64,000 bases of DNA from Typhlomys cinereus (taxonomy: Eukaryota; Chordata; Mammalia; Rodentia; Platacanthomyidae), in contig JALPQD010000359.1 of the NCBI GenBank assembly GCA_023101885.1, positions 682,001-746,000 on the forward strand, in the 5' to 3' direction. Positions 49,676-60,785 of this stretch are shown here, one piece after another. The position numbers and the translations under genes were made by a program. The notes under the pieces are model-generated. The model was not told where the DNA came from, did not search any database, and saw only the letters and a list, made by a program, of their open reading frames with translations. Within the stretch, counting starts at the first letter, position 1, and the number at the start of each line of letters is the position of its first letter.

Positions 49676-50852
49676 ATATCCGTTTAGGAACTGTTGGCCT
49701 AGCCCAATCAGCTCAAGGGAGTTCCCTACCCTTTCAACTATGGTTTTTATAGTCTCTGGCCTTCTTTCGAGGTCCTTGATCCATGTGGAAGTAAGTCTTG
49801 TACATGGTGACAAGTACGGGTCCAGTTTTCATCTTCTGCATGTGGATATCCAGTTTTGCCAGCACCATTTGTTGAAGATACTGTTCTTTTTCCATTGGAT
49901 TTTTTTGGGCCCCTTTGTCAAAGATCAAATGGCTGTAGTTGTGTGAGCTTATATCTGGGTTTTCAACCCTTATCCGCTGATCTGTGTGTCTATTTTGGAG
50001 CCAGTACCAGCTGTTTTTACAACTATGGATTTGTAGTATAGACTAAGGTTTGGTATGGTGATACCTCCAGCAGTGTTTTTGTTACTCAAGATCGTTATTG
50101 CTATCCTGGGTCTTTTGTGCCTCCATATGAATGTCGAGATTGTTTGGTCAACTTCTTTAAAGAATTGCTTTGGGATTTTAATTGGTATAGCATTGAATCT
50201 GTATATTGCCTTTGGTAGGATGGTCATTTTTACAATGTTGATTCTGACAATCCAGGAACATGGGAGGTCTTTCCACCTTTCTGGTGTCTTCTGCAATGTC
50301 TACTGGTTTTAAAGTTTTCATTGTAAAGGTCTCTTACTTCCCTGGTTAGGTTTATACCGAGGTATTTCATTTTTTTAGAGACTATAGTAAATGGGATTGT
50401 TTCTCTCAGGGCTTTTTCACTTCTTTCATTCTGGGCATATAGGAAGGCCTCTGATTTTTGTACTTTTATTTTTTGTATCCTGCCACCCAGCTGAACTTCT
50501 GCATTAGTTCCAGAAGTTTTCTGGTGGAGTTTTAAGTCATTCAGGTATAAGATCATGTCATCTGTAAATAAAGATAACTTGACTTCTTCCTTGCTGATTT
50601 GAATCCCTTTTATGTTCCTTTCTTGTCTTATGGCTTCAGCTAAGACTTCAAGTACAATATTGAATAGAAGTGGTGAGAGCGGACAGAATTATCTAGTTCC
50701 TGATCAAGTGGGAATGCTTCAAGTTTTTCCCCATTGAGTTTAATCCTTGCTGTTGGCTTGCTGTATACAGCTTTTATTATATTGATAAAGATTCCTTCCA
50801 TTCCAACCTTCTCTAGGGTTTTGATCATAAAGGGCTGTTGGATCTTGTCAAA
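49676..50852 (-). pseudogene. Inverted L1 ORF2 reverse-transcriptase segment
   Basis: Minus-strand pieces with [20 protein letters not shown] (near 50850), [16 protein letters not shown] (near 50430), [10 protein letters not shown] and [15 protein letters not shown]. The frame is broken in several places. A region equivalent to the FADD box lies near 50560-50580. Confidence 0.92.
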
Positions 50853-51563
50853 AATCTTCACTAACCACATATCTGATAGAGCTCTATTATCCAGAGTGCA
50901 CAAAGAACTTAGAAAACTAAACACCAAGGAAACAAATGGCCCAATTAAAAAATGGGCCTTGGAACTTAAAAGAAACTTTACCAAGGATGAAATTAAAAGG
51001 TCTAACAAATATCTTAGAAAACGCTCCACATCCTTAGCCATCAGGGAAATGCAAATCAAAACCTCCCTGAGATATCATCTCACCCCGGTCAGGATGGCAA
51101 AAATCCACGATACAAACAACACCAAATTCTAGAGAGGATGTGGAGAGAGGGGAACACTCCTACATTGCTGGTGGGAATGCAGGCTCATACAACCACTCTG
51201 GCGAGCCATTTGGTGATTCTTAAAGAAGTTAAAGATTGAAATGCCATATGACCCTGCAATTCCACTTTGGGAGTAACTCCCTATACAGCAAAAATTGACC
51301 TTAATAGCACAAGCACGACCATGTTCATAGCTGCACTGTTTACAATAGCAAAGTCATGGAATCAACCCAGATGTCCAACAGTTGATGAGTGGATAAGGAA
51401 AATGTGGTACATTTATTCAATGGAATACTACTCAGCCATCAAAAATGATGAATTAATGCAATTTGTCAGGAAATGGATGGAATTAGAAACAATTATATTG
51501 AGTGAAGTATCCCAGACCCAGAAAATTAAGTGCCGTATGTACTCCCTAATAGGCAGATCCTAG
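50853..51563 (+). pseudogene. L1 ORF2 C-terminal segment, sense orientation
   Basis: Continues ORF2: [30 protein letters not shown] sequence (here [19 protein letters not shown]), a Cys-rich GCGERG-type region near 51140, then MFIAALFTIAKSWNQPRCP to SLIGRS and a stop near 51561. At least two frames are needed. Confidence 0.92.
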
Positions 51564-52732
51564 TACCAAACCGACTTAGAGACACTCAAAGATAAATCTC
51601 TGTAATACCTACAGAAATTGCAAAGATTATAAACAGGAGAGAAGGGGAAGGAGGGCCCCGCCAGAAACAAGGAGAAAGGGGATCATGCTACAGCAGAGAA
51701 AATAGGCCACCATGAAGGACTGCAAGTAAGCAATGAGACATTTGGTTAAGTTCATAGACTTTTCTTCCTGATCATTTCCAATTGAAGGTGTATAATGTCA
51801 CCATAAGGGGAGGGCATATAGGCTGCCAGATAGAAAGTAACCATTTTGCAATGGGAGGCTGACTTTCCTCCTCACTGCGGTCTCCTACTTTTATTCCATC
51901 TACCTTTGAATATACTCTTGTAATAAGACTCTAATTTAACAGGTTTTTATCTCTGCCAGGGGGTGACATCCAATACCCATCAGGATGGAGCCAATGGCAT
52001 TGCAGGAGCAGCAAAACTGAAAAAATATCAACAAACCATAATTCAAAACATCAGAGACTTTATATCAACCACCTGGAACGAGGCCAGCCTAATCTCTCCC
52101 CATCCTAAAGCTCAGGGAAATTTGCGGAAGAGGGGGTGGTAAGATTGTAAGAGCCTAAAGATGGAGAAGCAATGATATGCAAGATACAACACAGAAGTTA
52201 GGGCTGAAGCAATCATATTAGGACTTTGCATAACCTGCGCAATGACCAACACATTATTGACCCCTCAAAGTCTAGCATGGACTAAAGGCACTAGGATTCT
52301 TAGAAGCTAAGGATTACAGCCACAATAGTGTTCCTATACTTAAGGGGAACACAAGAAAGAGTTCTAGGAAATGCCACTGAGTCCTTACACCTCATCAAAG
52401 AGGAGGACCCAGAGGAAAGTTTGTCATACACATTAAAAGATGCTTCAGGGATGGGGGGGGCACTGGAAGATAGGGAGGTGGGGGGGAAAGGAAGGGAAAA
52501 GTGGGGGATCAAGCAAGGGGTTCAAGAAGGGGTGGAGGGAGGGAGGGGACCGGGGTACCTATTAAGTTTGTATGAGTGGAAATAAAAAATAAAAAATTTA
52601 ATATGGGAACATTATGGTTTATAGTATTCACACATTGGTTTTTCTCAAATCTTAACAAAGGTAAATCTAGACAGAATTTGTAGGTATCAATAGATTAGTG
52701 TGATCTAAGCATATGGTTGCAGTTACTCTGCA

Positions 52733-53160
52733 TGTTGCTGAAAAATACATGACCAAATGGCTTATAAAGAACACAGGATTTTATTTTCTCTTATGATAGT
52801 CCAGTTATAGATAGTCCAGTTATAGTTCCTTGTGCAGCTTTGCAGGAGAGCTCACACCAACACCAAGGACTGAGGAAACTGACTACATGAAATCAACAAG
52901 ACTGCTGAGACAATCCTCAGTTGTCATAATAGCATGTCTGGTCAAGTTTACCAAAGGATGCCAAACCCCTCAACCAGTTCCCCCATCTTATTCACCTGCC
53001 CAGGTACTACTCCCACCCACCATGGACTGGGACTTCCCTATCAACTAGGCAATCTCCTTCAGACTTTCTTAGGCCTCATTAAATCCACTGATTCTTTAAA
53101 AATGTGCCCAGATCTCAAACCCTCAACTATCTTGTTGATACCTGTATCTAATGATATTAA
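52733..53160 (-). repeat. LTR-like repeat, family B (ERVL/MaLR-like)
   Basis: Shares landmarks with 60919-61291 and, in reverse, 55040-55450: GGAGAGCTCACACCAACAC, TCCCACCCACCAT, CAATCTCCTTCAG, CTCAAACCCTCAACT. No internal retroviral region is seen, so it looks like a solo LTR. Confidence 0.7.
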
Positions 53161-53919
53161 ATATAAATATTTCATTTAATTCACCATAATGTTATAAAAT
53201 GATTTTGCATCAAGCTTTATCTGAGGTTATCTCAGCATTACATGTTGCTGAATTTAGAAGGGTCACAATTGGAGTTAATGTAACTTTTGACATTTTGCCT
53301 AATGATAGTTTCCTACTGTTATTACACAAATTACCACAAAATTAGTGGCTATATAATCAAGCCTATTATCTTAAATACCTCTCTGCCTCTATCTCCCATT
53401 ATCTTAGAAAGTCTGCTCCTTAGCTCTTTTTATTCTCTCATTGAATGAGACTTCAAAAGAAATGGTAAGGAAACACATAGGAACATTAACAGTTAAGCTT
53501 TGTTAGGCTGCAAATACTTCCTGCTGGTTTCTCGTGGATAAATGGCAACAGGTATTTTTAAATGACCAAAGAAGAGAGACAGTGAGAGTGAGAGATTATA
53601 TAGAGTGCCCATTTTGTCCCTGAATGGTGAAACTATTCCATGATAAGAAGGAAAATCAAGTATTTCTAATTCTTACTTACCGTATGAATATCAGTCCTGA
53701 TAATGAAATAATGCTGATGAAGAAGCGCTATTTTATTAGCCTGCATAAAGAGCCCATACTCGTCCATGTTTTCCAAGTCACAGCATGACTGCATACAACC
53801 CAGGCACCTCAGGAGTACCACAGTTCTTGCACACTGTCTGTTACAGTGTGTGATTCTATTTGTATTTCAGTAGGTGGGAGCAGGGATGTTGATAAATTAT
53901 ATGATTAATTTGTGAAGTT
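53161..53919. other. Non-coding DNA with a possible old LTR piece
   Basis: TTACCACAAAATTAGTGGCT near 53332 resembles a motif common in old mammalian repeats; otherwise nothing is recognised. Confidence 0.35.
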
Positions 53920-54170
53920 ATATGGATTGCACTGGCCTCCTTGAAACATAATATTTGAACCCTAACACTAATGAGACTGTATGTAGAGATAGAGCCTTTC
54001 ACGGCAATGACTAGTTAAAAGAGGTCATAAAGTTACACATCTGAAGTCCTCATAAGAAGAACAGATCCTAGAGGGTTGTACACACAGAAAAATGTCAGTG
54101 GCTGTTACCTGGAGCTGTTGCAGAAAAATAAACCTACAAATATGTTGATGATCAGTTACTAGATTTCAGA
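53920..54170 (+). repeat. MLT1-like LTR fragment
   Basis: Degraded order typical of MLT1 LTRs: TTTGAACCCTAACACTAATG, GGTCATAAAGTTACACATCT, GTCCTCATAAGAAGAACAGA. Old and incomplete. Confidence 0.5.
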
Positions 54171-54201
54171 TAGACTTTTTTATTTTTATCTTTTACTGTT
54201 C

Positions 54202-54461
54202 AAGTCACCCAACATGGGGGCTAGAGAGATGGCTTAGGGGTTAGACCTCTGCCTCCCAAGAAAATGATCCTAAGTTCAGATTTCCAGTCCCACATTAAAA
54301 AAAAAAAAAACTAGTGGAAACAGTAGCTGCCTGCACTTCTGGCCCTGGTAGGTAGAGCCTGGGAAATCCCAGACTGAAGCAAAAAGGAGGCAGAAGCAAT
54401 CCAGGGTGATTCCTGAAGTCACCCTTGGTTATCCATAGGAACATCCTCTCTCTCTCTCTCT

Positions 54462-54518
<57 letters not shown>

Positions 54519-54625
54519 CTTTCTCTCTCTCTCACACACACATACACACACACACACATGCACATGCATGCACACACACACACAAACACACACACACACA
54601 CACTGAATAAAAGTCACCCAACATG
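54202..54625 (+). mobile_element. tRNA-headed SINE, subfamily B (54217-54610), with expanded CT and CA tail; perfect 15-bp duplication
   Basis: AAGTCACCCAACATG at 54202-54216 and 54611-54625. Head GGGGCTAGAGAGATGGCTTA, an internal A14 tract near 54297-54310, body to GTCACCCTTGGTTATCC, then (CT)n at 54447-54530 and (CA)n at 54531-54602. The tail alone is longer than 150 bp. Confidence 0.96.
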
Positions 54626-55039
54626 TTATTTCACTATGTAAATCCTAACAAAAGGACACCACTATTTTCTGGATAGTAAAATAAATAAGGGTCCTAGAAA
54701 CAAATGAAAGGTCAGAAGTAGAAAGTACTATGCTTGAAACTGAAAACATTCAAAGAATGACAGGTAGCAGTTTCAGCAAAGCTTCAGACATTAGTGGATT
54801 AGTTACAACAGAGATCTCTTAGAGGGATTAAATTGAGTCAAGTTTTTATTTCACTATCAAATGATTGCCAGTATAGCTGCAAACTCGAAGAACTGTCTGT
54901 TAATAGAAATAGGTTTTTGTTTTAACTATTCAATGAATATGAACTTTTGCTTTGAAATCTGTACCATATTTGTATTGTTTCCAACAATACAACCCATTAA
55001 TTATAACACTTTTGTAAATATTCTAATGCTTGGCTTCTT
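54626..55039. other. Non-coding DNA
   Basis: No gene or repeat recognised. Confidence 0.5.
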
Positions 55040-55450
55040 TCACAGTTAGATGTACATGTCAACTTGATGGTTGAGAGTTTGAACTCAGGGCACATTTGCA
55101 GAGAATTAATAGTTGAATTTAGGCCAGAGCGAACCTTCAAGAGATTATCTAGTTGATGGGGAAAGTTAGTCCCAGGGCAGGTGAATAAAATAGAATGAAC
55201 CGTTTGAGATAGTGGCATCCTTCTGTATACTTGGCCAGACAGGCTGGTCTGGAAAGTGAGAATTGTCCTTCTCTCAGCTGTTATTTGGAGATAGTATGGC
55301 CAGTTCCCTCGATGCTGGTGATGGTACATGTTCTCCTACCAAGCTGGATAAGAAATTGTAACCAGACTATCATAAGAGGATAAGCCCCTTGTTCCCTTAA
55401 GCATTTTTGTGATTATTTTATCAGCAACCATGCAAGTGAACTGCTATAAC
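55040..55450 (+). repeat. LTR-like repeat, family B (ERVL/MaLR-like)
   Basis: Plus-strand counterpart of 52733-53160: ATGTCAACTTGATGGTTGAG, GAGATTATCTAGTTGATGGG, and a polyadenylation-side run ATCATAAGAGGATAAGCCCC to TTTTATCAGCAACC. Confidence 0.65.
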
Positions 55451-55703
55451 CTCTAATCACCTAATACAAGCTCACCCCTAGTAATATCATAAGTAATAAC
55501 AAAAGATAATCAAAAGGCATCGCCACCAGCAGGACTCAGCAAGGCCTTGGACTCAAATAATTTCAGACAGTAAGCTTTGAGCTTTAGACTATGTCTCTTA
55601 GTGATACTTATGCCTCTTAGGCAGAATTAAGGTTTTGATCATTTTGAATAAAAGGATTATTTTGAGCTAAAAAGAGAACTATCATATGAGGAAATGACTA
55701 AAA

Positions 55704-55979
55704 AATGAATGGTAGTAGTTAGGGTTGGAGAGACTGCTCAGGAATTAAGACTGACTTGAGAACAGAAGGACCTGAGTTTAGATCTCAGATTCCACATAAA
55801 AATGGTATGCAGAAATGGCTGCAGCCTGCATTTCTAGCTCTGGAAGGCAGAATCTAGGAAATAGCAGAATGAAGCAAAAAGGAGGTAGAAGGAATCCAGG
55901 AGAGTCCCAAAGTCAGCCGTGGCCTCTACAGGGACACACAATACAGTCTGGTATACACACACACACACACACACACAAA

Positions 55980-56014
<35 letters not shown>

Positions 56015-56029
56015 GAATGAGTGGTAGTA
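55704..56029 (+). mobile_element. tRNA-headed SINE, subfamily B (55718-56015), CA plus AAAT tail
   Basis: AATGAATGGTAGTA at 55704-55717 and AATGAGTGGTAGTA at 56016-56029. Body degraded; tail is (CA)n at 55953-55977 then (AAAT)n to 56014. Confidence 0.93.
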
Positions 56030-56106
56030 AAAACACCTAAAAACCATTGGGGCTTGTTGAAAAAGAGAGTGGTATTGCTTTGCTTTTGATATACTTTAAT
56101 CCTCAA

Positions 56107-57848
56107 AAATACCCCTCAGGCTTTTTTGCAATGGGTTTGTCCTCAGAACGCAGGTGTTGTGAAAATCACTGCTAAATAGAAGCCTAAGTGGGAAAGGAGA
56201 AGACTCACATCGAACATTGTTGTCAGTGGACACTAGACTCTGGCAAGTCCACCACTACCGGGTCATCTGATCTACAAATGTGATAGAATTGACAAGTGAA
56301 CCATTGAGAAATTTGAAGAGGAGGCAGCTGAGATGGGAAAGGGCTCCTTCAAGTACGCCTGGGTCTTGAACAAATTGAAAGCTGAGCATGAGCATGGTAT
56401 CACCATTGATATCTCCCTGTGGAAATTTGAGACCAGCAAATACTATGTGAGCATCATTGATGTCCTGGGACACAGAGACTTTGTCAAAAATATGATTTCA
56501 AACACATCTCAGGCTGATTGTGCTGTTCTGACTGCTGTTGCTGGAGTTGGTGAATTTGAGGCTGGTATCTCCAAAAACAGGCAGACCTTTGAGCACACCC
56601 TTCTGGCTTACACTTTGGGTATGAAACAGATGATTGTTGGTGTCAACAAGATGAATTCTACTGAGCTACCTTTCAGCCAGAAGAGATGGGGGAAATTGTT
56701 AAGGAAGTCAGCAGTTATATTAAGAAAATTGGCTACAACCCTGATGCAGAATTTGTGCCAATTTCTGGTTGCAATGGTGAAAACATGCTAATATGCCACG
56801 GTTCAAGGGATGGAAAGTCACCCGGAAAGATGCCAGTGCAAGTGGAACCACGCTGCTGGAGGCTTTGGATTGCATCCTCCCACCAACTGCCTCACCCACA
56901 AGCTTTTGCGCCTGCCCTCCCAGATGTCTATGAGATTGCTGGTACTGGTACTGCTTCTGTGGGCTGACAGGACACTGGTGTTCTCATTGTGTTCTCACAC
57001 CGGTCTGGTAAATGTAACAACTGAAGTAAACTCTGTTGAAATGCACCAAGAGGCTTTAAGTGAAGCTTTTCTGGAGACAACGTGGGCTTCAATGTGAAGA
57101 ATGTGTCAAAGATGTTTGTTAAGGTAACGTGGCTTGGTGACAGCAAAAATGACCCACCAATGGAAGCAGCTGGTGTCACTGCTTAGGTGATTATCCTGAA
57201 CCATCTGGGCCAGATTAGCGCTGGCTATGCCCTGTACTGGATTGTCACATTGCTCACATAGCTTGCAAGTTTGCTGAGCTGAAACAAAAGATTGCCCGCT
57301 GTTCTGGTATGAAGTTGGAAGATGGCCCTAAGTTCCTGAAGTCTGGAGATGCTGCCATTGTTGACATGGTTCCTGGCAAGCCCATGTGTGTGGAGAGCTT
57401 CTCTGACTATCCTCCTCTTGGTCATTTTGCTGTTCATGAATGAGGCAGACCATTGCTGTTGGTGTCATCAAGGCCATGGACAAGAAGGCTGCTGAAGCTG
57501 GCAAGGTCACCAAATCGGCCAGAAAGCTCAGAAGGCTAAATGAATATTACCCCTAACACCTGCCACCCCAGTCTTAATCAGTGGTGGAAGAACATTTTCA
57601 GAACTGTTTGTCTCAATTGGCCATTTAAGTTTAATAGTAAAAGACTGGTTGATGATAACAATGCATCGTAAAACCTTTAGAAGGAAATGAGAATGTTTTT
57701 GTGGACTATTTCTTCATTTGTGGCATTTTTACGTTACTAGTTTTTAAAATCAGTGCTTTTTAAATGGAAACAACTTGACCAAAAATCTGTCGCAGAATTT
57801 TAAGACCCATTAAAACAAAGTTCAATGAGAAAAAAAATTACCTCTCAG
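56107..57848 (+). pseudogene. EEF1A1P: Full-length EEF1A1 processed pseudogene (56121-57832)
   Basis: EEF1A1 encodes the GTPase that delivers aminoacyl-tRNA to the ribosome. This intronless copy starts CTTTTTTGCAATGGGTTTGT, matching the 5'-TOP transcript start, and runs through the whole coding region and the short 3' UTR to an A run near 57830. Flanks AAATACCCCTCAG (56107-56119) and AAATTACCTCTCAG (57835-57848) are an imperfect target duplication. It is dead: the start codon position reads GTG (56188), there are several frameshifts, and a Gln codon is TAG at 57184-57186. The longest piece (56333-56791) keeps [22 protein letters not shown] and GHRDF, but the G3 motif reads DVLGH and G4 reads NKMN. 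The stop TGA is at 57541. The coding span is 33 bp shorter than the usual 1389. Confidence 0.97.
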
Positions 57849-58350
57849 TGTAAATACTAAGATTAGCCAAATTCTGAGATGAGAATGTGCATTTTAGTGA
57901 CATTGAGTAATCTGCTCAAGGATACCTGCATAGCAAATGTTATCATCTGAACCAAATATTTTTATTTTTTCATTCGTTTAAGGATTTGGTTTATCTCATG
58001 TAATCTGATGAGGTCGTGAATTTACATAATCATGAAATTCTGGTCCCGTGTTTCCATCTATGGAGTGTTAAGGATTCAGGTGTGTTGTATCACACCCACT
58101 TTACTATGTCTGCTTTATTGTGGTATGAATTGTGCCACATACCTGATGCAATAAGGTTATTTTTGTTGCATAAAACTGGTTCTTTACTCTAGGCCATATG
58201 TGCTGCTTCAACAAAATGTAATTGATGGCATGTGCTACCTGTAGAAATCCCAGATCCATGAACAAGTAGTTTCAGTATTTGTGGCTGGCCTGCGTCCTTC
58301 TGAAGAGTAGTATTCCTACTCTAATTTTAGTGCATATCGAACAAGGGTCT
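57849..58350. other. Non-coding DNA
   Basis: GTGACATTGAGTAATCTGCT near 57897 hints at a MIR fragment; nothing else is seen. Confidence 0.4.
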
Positions 58351-58406
58351 CTCAAGGACCTCCTTTTTTTTAAAAAAAACTTCATAATTCATTCATTCAT
58401 TCATTC

Positions 58407-58462
<56 letters not shown>

Positions 58463-58672
58463 GGCACTGAGGGCACCGTGTATCCCTGTGGAGGACCAAG
58501 GCTGACATTGGGAATCATCCTGGATTGCTTCTACCTCCTTTGTTCATTCTGGGATTTCCCAGGCTCTACCCACCAAGTAGTTTCTGTCTAGGGATTTTAC
58601 ATGGACCTGGGATTTGAACTCAGGACCCTCTGCTTTCGAGATCCCTGAGCCATCCTGCCCCTCAAGAACCTC
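58351..58672 (-). mobile_element. tRNA-headed SINE, subfamily B (58363-58660), (GT)n and (ATTC)n tail
   Basis: CTCAAGGACCTC at 58351-58362 and CTCAAGAACCTC at 58661-58672. Tail contains (ATTC)n at 58390-58409 and (GT)n at 58410-58456; the body has a small deletion near the head. Confidence 0.93.
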
Positions 58673-59599
58673 TTTCAAGAAGACACCAATTCAATCAAAG
58701 AGTGCTTTTCCTCTATGACCTCTCCAGTCTTCAAAGATTCTATTTCCTACTATTATCCTCTTGGGAGTGAATATTTCAACATATGAATTTTGGGGAGACA
58801 TAAGCCTTCAGAACATAGCAGCCTTTAATCAACACAATACACTGTTTCACAAAAGACAGATGTTCTTTTAATAAATTGTAAAAGTCATCATGACCCTCTA
58901 TATTGCAACTCTCTTGTGCATTACTAGCAGGCAGAAGGGAACAAAGCTGATGCTCAACTCTGCTTTATCCTGCATCAATTCAGGACATTTTGTCCTCCAG
59001 CTCATGCTTGCTAATGACTCAAAGTGGATGACATTCCCACAACATTAGAGATTAAAGTAGGTCTTTCACTGAGTTGAAGAAGGCCCCAGAGATAGTATAA
59101 ACCAACCAGATCTGTTCTCAGACAACTCCATTGTCAAATATGGGAATTCATGGAAGGATGCTGATCTTTCTACTTAATGAGAGTGGGCTGAGGTTGAGAT
59201 GTAAGTAGATGAGAAAGGTTGCTCTAGCACTGGAAAACAACCATGCAGCCCTGAATTGTTGATTTAGCCTAAATTTTGCAATGACTCATCCATGGGTAGA
59301 TAAATACGTTTTCCAAAGTTAAAATCAAACAAACAAGATTCATCTTTCAACTAGTATCACTAAATGGAATAGTAGAGAAGACACTCACCCACTCCTATAC
59401 CATGCTAGAAATGGATTGGTGCATGAGGAATGTTTTTTTCTTTTAATGAAAAGCATGGAGTCTAGCAGTTTATTTCCACATAATAACAGGCCTTTAGCCC
59501 AACTTTTCTTTTAGATCATATGATGTTAGAGTTTAAAGATTATAATTAGAGCTTACATTAGTAATAAGCACACAGGAAATTCTCACTGTGGTACATAAA
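58673..59599. other. Non-coding DNA
   Basis: No gene or repeat recognised. Confidence 0.5.
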
Positions 59600-59817
59600 C
59601 TACTGCATAAGGTATTTTGATAATGGACTCTTTATGAGGTAGGACCTGCCCATAGGAAGCAGGTCATTCAAGATAGGCCTTTGAAGGTTATACAAGATTC
59701 CAGAGTCATGATGATTTCTCTGCATTGTGGTTTATATGACCTTTGCCACAAGCTCCTATATATATGAACTGAGTTGCCATGCCTTGTCTCCTCCACTGTG
59801 ATAGACTGAAACCCTCT

Positions 59818-59857
<40 letters not shown>

Positions 59858-59910
59858 TCCACAACAAAGCTCTCTTATTTTAGGTTGTTTCTGTCAGGTA
59901 TACTGACTAT
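59600..59910 (+). repeat. ERVL/MaLR-like LTR with A37 tract
   Basis: Degraded LTR (GGACTCTTTATGAGGTAGGA, GACTGAAACCCTCTC, then CTCTCTTATTTTAGGTTGTT and TCTGTCAGGTATACTGACTA). An uninterrupted run of 37 A (59819-59855) sits where the polyadenylation region should be. Confidence 0.55.
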
Positions 59911-60785
59911 ATGGACACAGAAGTAGCAGGTTCAGTCCTTAGTCTCCAGGCGAAAATTGAGTGGACCACAGACTTAAAATATGCAAGCATAGCTAATAAT
60001 GTTTATTGTGTTCAGACTGATAGGAATTAGGAAATTAGTTATTCAACAGTGAAATAGAGCCAGTAAATAGTGGGAATATCTGCTGCTGTACCAAGCCATT
60101 GGATCTTGATACAACTCACATCCAGACAGATGTGGTCCACACAGCTGTGCTTAACATGGGTTGAGTGGTGATGGCTAGGATGGTCTTGGGAATTGGCTCC
60201 TGGTATAGTTTCTACCTGAAAGGATTTACTTAAATCAAATAGTCATTATGATAGTTTCAAGTAACTTTACTTTGGCTTTCCCAAATGTGACTAATGTAAT
60301 GTAACTAATGCCACAACCTAGCCCTGGCCTGTAGTCAACAACCATTCATCCTGAGGTTGTCTCTTTTCTACATTGCTATTTTAAAAAGGCTGGAGTCGAG
60401 AAACATCTTTATCTTCTCATTTTCTAAACTGAATCTGAATTGCATATTAGATGCTTGGTTCGGCAAGGAAAATAGAGGTTTACATCAAATCTGATTCCAT
60501 ACCATACTTTATTGATACCAGAAGTTCTAAATATAATTAGTTTTAATATGGGATATATTTGACTATATAACATAGGTTAACATTAAATCTTCAGTTTAAG
60601 GTACAAAATGAATAGAGATATTCTATAAAATGATTTATTAGAGTACTTAAGAAACATGTATATTTAAAACTTTACCTTGATATTAACTTAAACTTTATCT
60701 TATCAAGAGATAAAAAGTCAAGACATGTAATGGGAATTTCTTTTTATTTGGTTCCTTTATCTATAATATCACAAATAGTTAGTGT
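59911..60785. other. AT-rich non-coding DNA
   Basis: No gene or repeat recognised. Confidence 0.5.

Larger units (their letters stand above)
49663..52611 (+). mobile_element. L1 with inverted 5' part (about 49676-52595)
   Basis: Bases 49676-50852 are L1 ORF2 on the minus strand (equivalent to 15048-16225 of the L1 at 13197-17717). Bases 50853-52595 are the following part of L1 on the plus strand (equivalent to 14933 down to 13197), ending in the 3' UTR, G-rich tract and A-rich tail. About 115 bp of L1 between the two parts are missing. The flanks TTTAAAATATGG (left) and TTTAATATGGG (right) may be an imperfect target duplication. Confidence 0.93.

Noticed and set aside
52328..52585. Gly/Glu-rich frame near the end of the inverted L1
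   Set aside because: Translation of the L1 3'-UTR polypurine tract; the same frame appears at 4015-4269 and 11785-12009.
56333..56791. Functional EF-1-alpha-like gene
   Set aside because: Upstream start lost, frameshifts, internal TAG, changed GTP-binding motifs, and retrocopy flanks.
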